From Enteractinococcus helveticum (GTDB taxonomy: Bacteria > Actinomycetota > Actinomycetes > Actinomycetales > Micrococcaceae), in the NCBI RefSeq assembly GCF_020742345.1, contig NZ_DYXC01000008.1, positions 1 through 12,892 on the forward strand: a stretch of 12,892 nt of DNA. Reading direction: 5' to 3'. A program made the translations under genes and the position numbers. Shown here one piece after another: positions 1 to 5,814 of the stretch. The notes under the pieces were generated by a model. It searched no databases. It was given only the letters and a program-made list of their open reading frames with translations, and was not told where the DNA came from. Within the stretch, counting starts at the first letter, position 1, and each line of letters opens with the position of its first letter.

Positions 1-1
1 G

Positions 2-89
2 CGGATGGTGGGGGATTTGAACCCCCGGGACGGGGTCGCCGCCCTCTGGTTTTCAAGACCAGTTCCTTCGGCCGCTCGGACAACCATCC
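2..89 (-). tRNA. tRNA-Ser (anticodon TGA)
   Basis: Read on the minus strand, this is a complete class II tRNA. The acceptor stem GGATGGT pairs with ACCATCC over 7 bp. The anticodon arm CTGGT-CTTGAAA-ACCAG places TGA at the anticodon, so it reads UCA and other UCN serine codons. A long GC-rich variable arm follows, as expected for tRNA-Ser. The T arm is GGGGG-TTCAAAT-CCCCC. The discriminator base is G at position 2, and position 1 could be the first C of an encoded CCA tail, but the window edge hides the rest. The anticodon assignment is firm from the paired stem and the T33 and A37 positions. Confidence 0.97.
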
Positions 90-96
90 AGACGAG

Positions 97-102
97 GTTA
101 TA
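97..102 (-). promoter_or_regulatory. Possible -10 box for tRNA-Ser
   Basis: The minus strand reads TATAAC here, which would start transcription about 8 bases before the tRNA 5' end. A poor -35 candidate, TTTTCT, lies 18 bases further upstream. TAAACT directly upstream is an alternative -10. This is a motif-only call with weak -35 support. Confidence 0.35.
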
Positions 103-135
103 GTTTACTCAGATTCACACAGAAAACATAATCGT

Positions 136-213
136 CTCGGCTATTGCTATGTTAGCCGAGGCCACACCTACGATCGTTGCTACACGGATGCAACTATCAG
201 GGTAGGCGTGGCC
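136..213 (-). terminator. Tandem stem-loops after the symporter operon
   Basis: On the minus strand the RNA after the small-subunit gene can fold into two adjacent hairpins. The first pairs 213-202 (GGCCACGCCUAC) with 171-160 (GUAGGUGUGGCC): 12 bp with one G-U pair. Inside it, GUUGC (194-190 region) pairs with GCAAC, with a 3-bp GAU/AUC extension and a 9-base loop. The second pairs CUCGGCUA (160-153) with UAGCCGAG (143-136) around a 9-base loop. Only a short U run (UUUU) follows, about ten bases after the second hairpin. The position between the operon stop and tRNA-Ser suggests termination or 3'-end protection, but a stable regulatory RNA cannot be excluded. Confidence 0.5.
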
Positions 214-220
214 GGCGGCT

Positions 221-245
221 AAAACATGATCATCAGATGATCATG
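221..245 (-). terminator. AT-rich palindrome with T run over the stop codon
   Basis: Positions 225-234 (CATGATCATC) and 236-245 (GATGATCATG) are perfect inverted repeats around a single central base. The stop codon of the 42-aa protein (233-235) sits at the centre. On the minus strand the palindrome is followed at once by TTTT and then AG. This has the layout of a weak intrinsic terminator. It could equally be a binding site for a dimeric protein, or chance, because its arms are low in GC. Confidence 0.35.
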
Positions 246-361
246 CGCCCTTCGCGGCGGGCTTCAGCCCACTCTTTGAAAAATCCACGAGCGATGGAAT
301 ACATGACGGCGACCACTAGGACCGGCCACATGAGAACGTAGATGGTTAAACCAATAGTCAT
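233..361 (-). CDS. Putative symporter small subunit (42 aa)
   Basis: This 42-residue ORF begins MTIGLTIYVLMWPVLVVAVM and ends WAEARREGRMII. It has one hydrophobic helix at about residues 3-23 and a basic, amphipathic cytoplasmic tail. The length, the Trp-Pro inside the helix, and the FFKEW-AEARREGR tail match the tiny 'putative transporter small subunit' proteins encoded right after sodium:solute symporters in many actinobacteria. They are analogous to MetS, the partner of MetP in Corynebacterium. The ATG starts one base after the symporter stop codon (TGATATG on the minus strand), so translation is probably coupled. The likely role is assembly or activity of the neighbouring symporter. That role is inferred from family and position only; no catalytic motif is expected. 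Confidence 0.85.
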   Translation of the reverse strand: MTIGLTIYVLMWPVLVVAVMYSIARGFFKEWAEARREGRMII

Positions 362-362
362 A

Positions 363-2090
363 TCACTCTCCAAATTTCTGGGCGGATGTGCTTTCTAATT
401 TGCCCATGGCTGCGGCACCGACTTGCGCTGATTCGTCTGTTTCTGTGTCGAAATCGCCGGTGATCTTCTTAATAATGGAATAATCGAAATCTTCTTTGGA
501 ACGGAAAGACATGAAGTAGCACACCAGGAAGCTCACTGCATAGGCAACAAGCGACCCGGTCAGCACAGTGTAGTCGCGTAGGAAATTGAAACCGAATGGT
601 AGAACGGCGAGCATTCCTACGACGGCGATGACTATTGCGGGGCGCATACCAAAGAAACCAAAACCCATGATTCCTAAGATGACCCCGATTCCAATGATCG
701 ATAACAACTCGACGCCGTAACCCAAGACCCCATCAACGGGAATCCATTCGAAACGGACCGGCAAGAACACCGCTAGTGCCGCCAAAACGGCTGTTGTGAA
801 GGCAGCATTGGTGATCTTCGGCCAGTAGAAAGAAGCGATCACCGGGAAAACTAAGCATCCCCACATTGCTCCGACGAAGACTAAAAGGTCCAGAATACTG
901 AACCGCGCGGTCGCAAAGTAAAGTGCGGTGGCCGTGGCAACGATCATCGTCACTCGACCAATGAGCAACATGGTTTTCGGATCTGCCTTACCGCGTCCCT
1001 TACCCTGACCGTAAATATCGGCCATGACGATTGATGATAATGCAGACAGGTCTGAATCTGCCGTCGAAGACAGAGAGCCGATAATCATGATAAACGCCAG
1101 GCACAATAGGATTGGCCCCAAATAGGTGCCTGCCATCTGAGGGATCAAGCTGTTGAGATCTCCGTCGAGCGGCTCGATCCCTACATAAAGTGCGATCACC
1201 CCAAACATACCGATGCCGATGATCGTTGCACCGTAGCCGATGGTTGCGGTGACAAAGGTTGGTTTTATGAGGTCTTCCCGAACAGCAAATAAACGCTGAG
1301 CGATTGTTTGATTTCCGATGGCATACGCCAGAACTGCCGCAATATACGGGGCGCCTTGGTTCATAAAGGCATCAGATGACAAGAAACTTTGTTGTTGTGC
1401 AGTGACATTCCCTGCGGCCACACCGGCCTCAAACATACTAGGACCGCCGGCAGCGAAGAAAACAATCGGAATAATGATCGCCGCTGCTCCCAACATGGCC
1501 ATTACCTGAGCAAAGTCGGTGAGCACTGATGCCCGGAAGCCCGACCATAAGGTGTAGAGTAGGACGCCGGCTGCCACGACTACAATGCCGGTGCCAAAGT
1601 TCAGGGGCGTCAAAATCGCAAAGAGTGCGCCACCGGCAATGAAATTCGAAGTGAGTGAAATCGTTGAGCCCAGAACATTTGAACCGGCGAGCATCAGCTG
1701 TGATGCGCGACCATGCCGAGCGTACATGACCTCGGCCAGCGTGTGGGCTTTCGGCGCTACTTGGCGGATGCGCTTTCCGAAGGGATAGATGAAAAGAATC
1801 ATCAGCGCACCCCACAACCCATAATGGATAGGGCCGGAGACGCCATAGTTATAGCCGGCCTCTGCTGAGGCATACATCGATGATGCCCAAATCCAGGTGG
1901 CTGTCATGGAAGCCGCAGAGACACCGAAACCGATGTTATTTCCTGCGGTCATATAGTCGTCAGCATTCTCTTTCCTACGGCTGATGAGATACGACATCAG
2001 CAGGGTTCCACCGTAGAAGAGAACGATCAGCAACACTACAACAGGAATAGATATTTGGAGTAATTCTTGGCCTTGCGATGCAGGCGGCAC
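363..2090 (-). CDS. Sodium:solute symporter (SSS family, Dur3-like)
   Basis: This is a multi-pass membrane protein of 575 aa from the chosen start, with about 13-15 hydrophobic segments, the usual size for the SSS family. TATWIWASS (residues 63-71) resembles the ASTWTWAA region of Dur3 urea transporters. SGFRASVLTDFAQ (183-195) matches the SSS signature. GSLSSTADSDLSALSS (338-353) carries the Ser-rich Na2 sodium-site motif. The protein imports a small solute with Na+. Urea or a related amide or carboxylate is plausible, but the substrate cannot be read from the sequence. I chose GTG at 2090 because AAGGAAAGG lies 6 bases upstream; the ATG at 2138 in the same frame has no such site and would add 16 polar residues not expected in the family. 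The 42-aa partner gene follows one base downstream. Confidence 0.92.
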   Translation of the reverse strand: MPPASQGQELLQISIPVVVLLIVLFYGGTLLMSYLISRRKENADDYMTAGNNIGFGVSAASMTATWIWASSMYASAEAGYNYGVSGPIHYGLWGALMILFIYPFGKRIRQVAPKAHTLAEVMYARHGRASQLMLAGSNVLGSTISLTSNFIAGGALFAILTPLNFGTGIVVVAAGVLLYTLWSGFRASVLTDFAQVMAMLGAAAIIIPIVFFAAGGPSMFEAGVAAGNVTAQQQSFLSSDAFMNQGAPYIAAVLAYAIGNQTIAQRLFAVREDLIKPTFVTATIGYGATIIGIGMFGVIALYVGIEPLDGDLNSLIPQMAGTYLGPILLCLAFIMIIGSLSSTADSDLSALSSIVMADIYGQGKGRGKADPKTMLLIGRVTMIVATATALYFATARFSILDLLVFVGAMWGCLVFPVIASFYWPKITNAAFTTAVLAALAVFLPVRFEWIPVDGVLGYGVELLSIIGIGVILGIMGFGFFGMRPAIVIAVVGMLAVLPFGFNFLRDYTVLTGSLVAYAVSFLVCYFMSFRSKEDFDYSIIKKITGDFDTETDESAQVGAAAMGKLESTSAQKFGE

Positions 2091-2201
2091 GTCATTCCTT
2101 TCCTTCGAATGTCCAATAGGGGCGCAAATGATGCCCAATGGCCCGACAACTGGGTTCGTTTTCCACGCAAAAAAGACGCACTACGATCTGCCTCTTGGAG
2201 G

Positions 2202-2216
2202 CTATGGCGCCCATAG
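2202..2216. repeat. Inverted repeat CTATGG-CGC-CCATAG
   Basis: Perfect 6-bp arms are separated by CGC, about 112 bases upstream of the symporter GTG. The symmetry and position would suit an operator for a dimeric regulator of the symporter operon, but no regulator gene lies next to it. It could also form a small hairpin in the 5' leader. Confidence 0.35.
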
Positions 2217-2280
2217 GGTGGACACACATTTCAGGCTATGTCGGGGTCGCTCACACAGGATTTCGACTGGCAGCACAGGC

Positions 2281-2309
2281 CCGTATGGTTTCGGCGCGCG
2301 CCTAGTCAA
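2281..2309 (-). promoter_or_regulatory. Possible symporter promoter with palindromic spacer
   Basis: The minus strand has TTGACT (2309-2304) and, 17 bases later, ATACGG (2286-2281). The -35 is good but the -10 is poor. The spacer contains the perfect palindrome GGCGCGCGCC (2293-2302). If used, the symporter mRNA would have a leader of about 180 bases. No better minus-strand pair was found nearer the gene. Confidence 0.25.
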
Positions 2310-2541
2310 ATCAACTTTTTGTGAGTTCCAACGTTTCAGCTGAACGACAACCATCTTTACACAAACTCTGGTGAATAGCGACTTTTCGCTCATTTCGTCG
2401 ACTGGTGCGTATCGTATGTCGTTGAAAAAGTGGAGTAGCAAAAACGGTTGCTTGAATGTCAACAAAAGACATCGGGCAAGTAGTGTCCGCCTGGGTGCTG
2501 TGAGCTATAAGAACACCTGGTAAAAGCATGATTATTGTTCG

Positions 2542-2568
2542 CTATGGTGCTTGTTGAAGCACCAATAG
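2542..2568. repeat. Strong hairpin GGTGCTT-GTTG-AAGCACC
   Basis: A 7-bp perfect stem (2546-2552 with 2557-2563) has a 4-base loop. CTAT and ATAG extend it by 4 bp around one bulged A (2564). No T run follows on either strand, so it is not a standard terminator. The 3' arm sequence AGCACCA recurs at 2644-2650 and could pair with the same 5' arm. Function unknown. Confidence 0.45.
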
Positions 2569-2756
2569 CCTGTCTCGTGGAGCATCGATATAACCTTTTT
2601 GAGGTGGCGTTCAAGCACTGACGAAACCTGATGGCAGGCTTCTAGCACCACGCACAATATGTGAAAGCAGAGTCATCCTGTTGGTAACGGCTTGGAACGG
2701 ACGTTTGATTATGACTGCTTGTGAAAGACTCAATATCGAAGATTTTCCGCTGATGA

Positions 2757-2762
2757 TATAGA
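2757..2762 (+). promoter_or_regulatory. Possible -10 box before the oxidoreductase
   Basis: TATAGA ends 8 bases before the ATG at 2771, and no Shine-Dalgarno sequence is visible before that ATG. This would give a leaderless or near-leaderless mRNA. No clear -35 box lies at the right distance, so support is modest. Confidence 0.3.
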
Positions 2763-2770
2763 AATGAAAC

Positions 2771-3787
2771 ATGTCGCTACCGTCGAAAATGCAAGTCGTC
2801 CGATTCGTCCCGAAAGCAGGAAATACGAAAGCCACCAAACAACATCCTGCTGAGATCCGACTGGAAACTGCTGGTGTGCCAAATCTCGGTACCCATGAGG
2901 TATTGATTCAGGTGCACGCAGCTGGCATTAATAATGCCGATCTCTTACAACGCAGTGGGGGATATAACGTGCCCGAAGGTGCCAGTGATGTCCCAGGATT
3001 AGAGGTGGCGGGGACTATTGCTGCTGTCGGGCACGATGTTCAGACATGGAATATCGGCGATCGCGTTGGTGCCCTGCTAGCAGGTGGTGGATATGCCGAA
3101 TATGTAGCTGTTGATGCCCGACAAGTCGTGCCAGCCCCGGATCAGCTTGAGCTTTTTGAAACAGCAGGCATCATCGAAACAACTGCGACCGTATGGTTCA
3201 ACGTGTTTATGACAGGACAGTTCCAACCCGGTGATTGGGTCTTGATCCACGGTGGGGCCGGTGGGATTGGCACAATGGCGACTCAGATGGTGAAAGCGAT
3301 GGGTGGTAAGCCAATTGCGACGGCTGGTTCGGATGAGAAAGTTGCCTACACAGAATTTTTGGGTGCCCAGGGCATTAACTATCGAACTGAAAATTTTGTG
3401 GACCGCATCGAAGAACTCACCGAGGGCCACGGTGTGGACATTATTCTCGACATTATTGGTGGACAATATGCAGACGACAATATGCGCGCGCTGGCACACC
3501 GGGGTCGATGGGTTGTGATTGGCAGCCAGGGCGGCATCAAAGGTGAACTCAACTTTTTGCGTCTGATGGCAAAACAGGCCGTGTTGACAGGCAACCTATT
3601 GAGACCGCGAACAGCAGCTGAAAAAGGCGAGATTCTCAAGGGTGTGGTCGAATATATTTGGCCATTATTTACCGACGGAACCATCGATCCGCTCATTGCC
3701 CAAACCTTCCCGTTAGCCCAGACAGCTGCGGCCTATGAACGATTTAGCGAATCGGATCGGGTAGGGAAAATTGTGTTGACAATGTGA
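2771..3787 (+). CDS. NAD(P)H:quinone oxidoreductase, PIG3-type zinc-independent MDR
   Basis: This 338-aa protein has the full medium-chain dehydrogenase layout. An N-terminal GroES-like domain includes VHAAGINNADLLQRSGGY (48-65) and PGLEVAG (75-81), the PIG3/quinone oxidoreductase pattern. A Rossmann domain follows with HGGAGGIGTMATQ (160-172) as the NADPH-binding glycine motif. No structural or catalytic zinc Cys/His set is present, so it is a quinone reductase-like enzyme, not an alcohol dehydrogenase. It probably reduces quinones or enones with NADPH in the cytosol; the substrate is unknown. Homologues usually begin at the residue equivalent to Met7 (MQVVRF), so ATG at 2789 is an alternative start. 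No ribosome site separates the two. The next gene starts 11 bases downstream and is probably co-transcribed. Confidence 0.92.
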   Translation: MSLPSKMQVVRFVPKAGNTKATKQHPAEIRLETAGVPNLGTHEVLIQVHAAGINNADLLQRSGGYNVPEGASDVPGLEVAGTIAAVGHDVQTWNIGDRVGALLAGGGYAEYVAVDARQVVPAPDQLELFETAGIIETTATVWFNVFMTGQFQPGDWVLIHGGAGGIGTMATQMVKAMGGKPIATAGSDEKVAYTEFLGAQGINYRTENFVDRIEELTEGHGVDIILDIIGGQYADDNMRALAHRGRWVVIGSQGGIKGELNFLRLMAKQAVLTGNLLRPRTAAEKGEILKGVVEYIWPLFTDGTIDPLIAQTFPLAQTAAAYERFSESDRVGKIVLTM

Positions 3788-3798
3788 GACACTAAAAG

Positions 3799-4254
3799 AT
3801 GATGAGACCCCGTCCATTTGCACGCCGTCGTGAGGCAAAAACCTTAGATAAGGAGCTTGGCACCCAGTTGTGGCGCCAAGCTCATGACCGTTTCGCGCGA
3901 TCCCTGGATCGATACTGGCAAATTATCGACCCTGAGCGACCCGGCGACCTCACGCGGGAAGAACTCAACGGACTGATGAATGCCGGCAACATCCTGACCG
4001 AGGCCCTGGCCACGGTGCGCACCGTTTGCATGTTGGCTCGACGACGCTACGGCGAACATGAGTTTGATGTCCCCGCCGGGGCTAATGATGTTCATCGGTA
4101 CTTGTCTCGGGCCGCCAACGATCTGGCAGCTACTGCGCAAGCCGCAGCGATGTATAAGCGTGGCCAAGCCGGCATTGCTACAGTTGGACGGCGCGCTGAA
4201 AAAGTTCTCGAGTCCGTTCGGGCAGCCGCTGAGCTGACTCACCACGACGGGTGA
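3799..4254 (+). CDS. Hypothetical helical protein (151 aa)
   Basis: I do not recognise this protein. It starts with a basic stretch (RPRPFARRREAK), has no signal peptide or membrane segment, and is rich in Ala, Arg, Glu and Leu. Long helices are likely at about residues 17-45, 55-85 and 98-148, with a loop around DVPAGAND (90-97). It could be a small helical bundle. No catalytic motif is visible. It begins 11 bases after the oxidoreductase stop with only a weak AAAAG ribosome site, so it is probably translated from the same mRNA. Codon use resembles its neighbours, and the uninterrupted reading frame with a biased third position supports a real gene. Confidence 0.75.
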   Translation: MMRPRPFARRREAKTLDKELGTQLWRQAHDRFARSLDRYWQIIDPERPGDLTREELNGLMNAGNILTEALATVRTVCMLARRRYGEHEFDVPAGANDVHRYLSRAANDLAATAQAAAMYKRGQAGIATVGRRAEKVLESVRAAAELTHHDG

Positions 4255-4296
4255 GTATCAGCACCCCTGCCCTGTGCGGCATCAGCCTGACGCGGC

Positions 4297-4302
4297 TACA
4301 GT
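4297..4302 (+). promoter_or_regulatory. -10 box of a likely leaderless promoter
   Basis: TACAGT is followed by exactly 6 bases (AAAGCC) and then the ATG at 4309. There is no Shine-Dalgarno sequence. Transcription would begin at or beside the A of the start codon. No clear -35 box is seen. Confidence 0.5.
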
Positions 4303-4308
4303 AAAGCC

Positions 4309-5028
4309 ATGGCTTCTGAACATGAAGGTCCTATTCAGCCGGCGCCGGAACGTGCCACCGCAGATAGTGGAATCCACTGGGACTCGATCATCCGCAACAC
4401 TGCTTTAATTATCGTGCTGTTGGTCCTGTTGTGGTTGGCTTTCAACGTTCGACTGCCCTCTGCCGATTCGCTACAGCAGATGATCGCCTCTTGGGGATGG
4501 GCAGCCTGGTTAGTATTTATTGGAACATATGCTTTGGTGGCCCTCACCCCCATCCCGGTGACGGTTATGGCTGTCACCGGTGGCCTATTATTTGGCACGC
4601 TGGAAGGAAGCGTCCTGTCGATGATCGGCGTTTTTATTGGGTGCTGGGGCGCATATTGGATCGCCCGAGGGCTAGGACGACACACCACCGCACGACTACT
4701 GGGATCGCACTACCGCACTGCGGAGCGCCATCTGAACCGTGCCGGCTTCCAAGCCGTGGTGATGCTACGACTGTTGCCCGGATTCCCATATTGGCCGGTG
4801 AACTACGGCAGCGGAGCATTTGGTGTGAGCCAGCGCGATTTCCTATTGGCAAGTGCGCTTGCGATCATTCCCGGCCAGGTCTCACTGGTGGCCATTGGTA
4901 GTTTCATTTCCAACCCCGGTGTAGCAAACGGCGTCGTCGTTGGTATCGGCTGGGCGGTTGTGCTGGTCATGACGTGGTGGGCGTATCGTCGGTGGAGGCT
5001 GCTCAAAGATCAGGCACCGAAACCGTGA
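4309..5028 (+). CDS. TVP38/TMEM64 family (VTT domain) membrane protein
   Basis: This 239-aa integral membrane protein starts with a polar N-terminus of about 27 residues. Hydrophobic segments lie at about 29-46, 63-90, 100-119, 176-200 and 207-225. The VTT (formerly SNARE-associated, DedA-like) core is clear: TPIPVTVMAVTGGLLFG (80-96), then GCWGAYWIARGLGR (111-124), then the diagnostic RLLPGFPYWPVNYGSGAFG (154-172) with the conserved Arg, Pro-Gly and Asn. Family members act in the membrane in lipid scrambling or transport of undecaprenyl-phosphate-like carriers, but the role of bacterial TVP38 proteins is not settled. The gene starts 54 bases after the previous stop with its own -10 box, so it probably forms its own transcript. 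Confidence 0.88.
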   Translation: MASEHEGPIQPAPERATADSGIHWDSIIRNTALIIVLLVLLWLAFNVRLPSADSLQQMIASWGWAAWLVFIGTYALVALTPIPVTVMAVTGGLLFGTLEGSVLSMIGVFIGCWGAYWIARGLGRHTTARLLGSHYRTAERHLNRAGFQAVVMLRLLPGFPYWPVNYGSGAFGVSQRDFLLASALAIIPGQVSLVAIGSFISNPGVANGVVVGIGWAVVLVMTWWAYRRWRLLKDQAPKP

Positions 5029-5085
5029 AGCAAAGTTGTTGGAATATCGCTGTGCCTATGCTGAGAGAAGATCCAGAATAAAAAC

Positions 5086-5115
5086 TTGCAGCGTGTGCAA
5101 TATTTTGTTTAGTCT
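5086..5115 (+). promoter_or_regulatory. tetR promoter with overlapping inverted-repeat operator
   Basis: TTGCAG (5086-5091) and TAGTCT (5110-5115) are spaced 18 bases apart and fit -35 and -10 boxes. The inverted repeat TTGCA-GCGTG-TGCAA (5086-5100) lies on the -35, and flanking AAAA and TTTT runs extend its symmetry. A TetR dimer bound here would block RNA polymerase, so autoregulation is likely. The -10 ends 8 bases before the ATG at 5124, so the mRNA may be leaderless. Confidence 0.55.
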
Positions 5116-5123
5116 TGAAACCT

Positions 5124-5756
5124 ATGACAGAGCATGCACAGGGATTAGGGCGTCGGGAACAGAAAAAACGTGAAACTCGTCGCGCTATCCGGGATGCAGC
5201 ATTAGACCTCGCACTGGAAAATGGTCTCGAAAATCTTACGGTTGAGGCTATTGCACAAGCCGCAGGGGTTTCGCCACGAACCGTTTTCAACTACTTTGAC
5301 TCCAAAGAAGATGCTTTGGTCACGCAAGCCGCCGAAGGCGCAGACGAGGTCTGCAAGCTACTATTGGAGCGCCCCAGTCAAGAGCCACCTCTTGAAGCGT
5401 TTCGCCATGCTGTTATACATAGCGACTATTTCGGTGCGGATCCGGTGAATCGTGAACGGGTGCTGGCTCGGCAGCGGCTCACTCAGAATCATCCGTCACT
5501 GATGGCACATCACCTCGGCAAGATTGCCATGGTCGAGCGCATGTTTGCTGACGCGCTCGCCGAACGCCTGGGCCTGGATGCTCAAGACGATATCGCACCG
5601 CAATTACTGGCCGCCGTGGCAATGAGCGCGATACGCGTGGCGGTACGCCAGTGGGTTTGCAAAGATGAGCTGCCACTATATGACTTATTCGAGACGACGT
5701 TTAAACAATTAGAACACCTTGGACTTGTGACGCAACATCCCCAGCCAGCCGACTGA
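5124..5756 (+). CDS. TetR/AcrR family transcriptional regulator
   Basis: This 210-aa protein has a typical TetR layout. A basic N-terminus (RREQKKRETRRAIRDAAL) leads into the helix-turn-helix at about 38-62, with TVEAIAQAAGVSPRTVFNYF and then DSKEDAL. An all-helical ligand domain follows without a recognised subfamily motif. It probably represses the efflux gene that starts 58 bases downstream, and itself, releasing on binding a toxic ligand. I chose ATG at 5124; a TTG at 5115 in the same frame would overlap the predicted -10 box. There is no obvious ribosome site, in line with a short or absent leader. Ligand unknown. Confidence 0.9.
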   Translation: MTEHAQGLGRREQKKRETRRAIRDAALDLALENGLENLTVEAIAQAAGVSPRTVFNYFDSKEDALVTQAAEGADEVCKLLLERPSQEPPLEAFRHAVIHSDYFGADPVNRERVLARQRLTQNHPSLMAHHLGKIAMVERMFADALAERLGLDAQDDIAPQLLAAVAMSAIRVAVRQWVCKDELPLYDLFETTFKQLEHLGLVTQHPQPAD

Positions 5757-5797
5757 TGGTGGGCAGATAAGTAACGATACGACATCGCAAGATTCTA

Positions 5798-5807
5798 AGG
5801 AGAAGGA
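5798..5807 (+). promoter_or_regulatory. Ribosome site deciding the TTG start of the exporter
   Basis: AGGAGAAGGA is a very strong Shine-Dalgarno sequence, ending 7 bases before TTG at 5815. No ATG or GTG is better placed, and the reading frame has no other start before the first membrane helix, so the TTG start is well supported. Confidence 0.75.
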
Positions 5808-5814
5808 TCCTCTA

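Larger units (their letters stand above)
2091..2756. other. Long divergent intergenic region
   Basis: About 680 bases separate the minus-strand symporter from the plus-strand oxidoreductase. Short ORFs up to 87 codons exist on both strands, but none has a good ribosome site, a recognisable domain or plausible composition. The region appears lower in GC than the flanking genes. It holds a palindrome (2202-2216), a GC-only palindrome in a possible minus promoter (2293-2302), an interrupted palindrome around TCAGCTGA (2337 area), and a strong hairpin (2542-2568). It must contain the promoters of both flanking genes. A decayed gene or an unrecognised small RNA is possible, but I cannot support either. 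Confidence 0.5.

Noticed and set aside
1..240. Integrative element attachment site at tRNA-Ser
   Set aside because: No integrase, no repeat of the tRNA 3' end inside the window and no foreign genes nearby.
2091..2138. ATG at 2138 as symporter start
   Set aside because: No ribosome site lies before it, whereas GTG at 2090 has AAGGAAAGG at good spacing and gives a usual N-terminus.
2128..2343. Plus-strand ORF of 71 codons beside the symporter start
   Set aside because: It overlaps the symporter 5' leader, has no ribosome site, and its composition looks random.
2202..2529. Minus-strand ORFs of 72-87 codons in the intergenic region (2202-2465 and 2311-2529)
   Set aside because: They overlap each other, have no ribosome site, and their translations show no domain, helix pattern or family resemblance.
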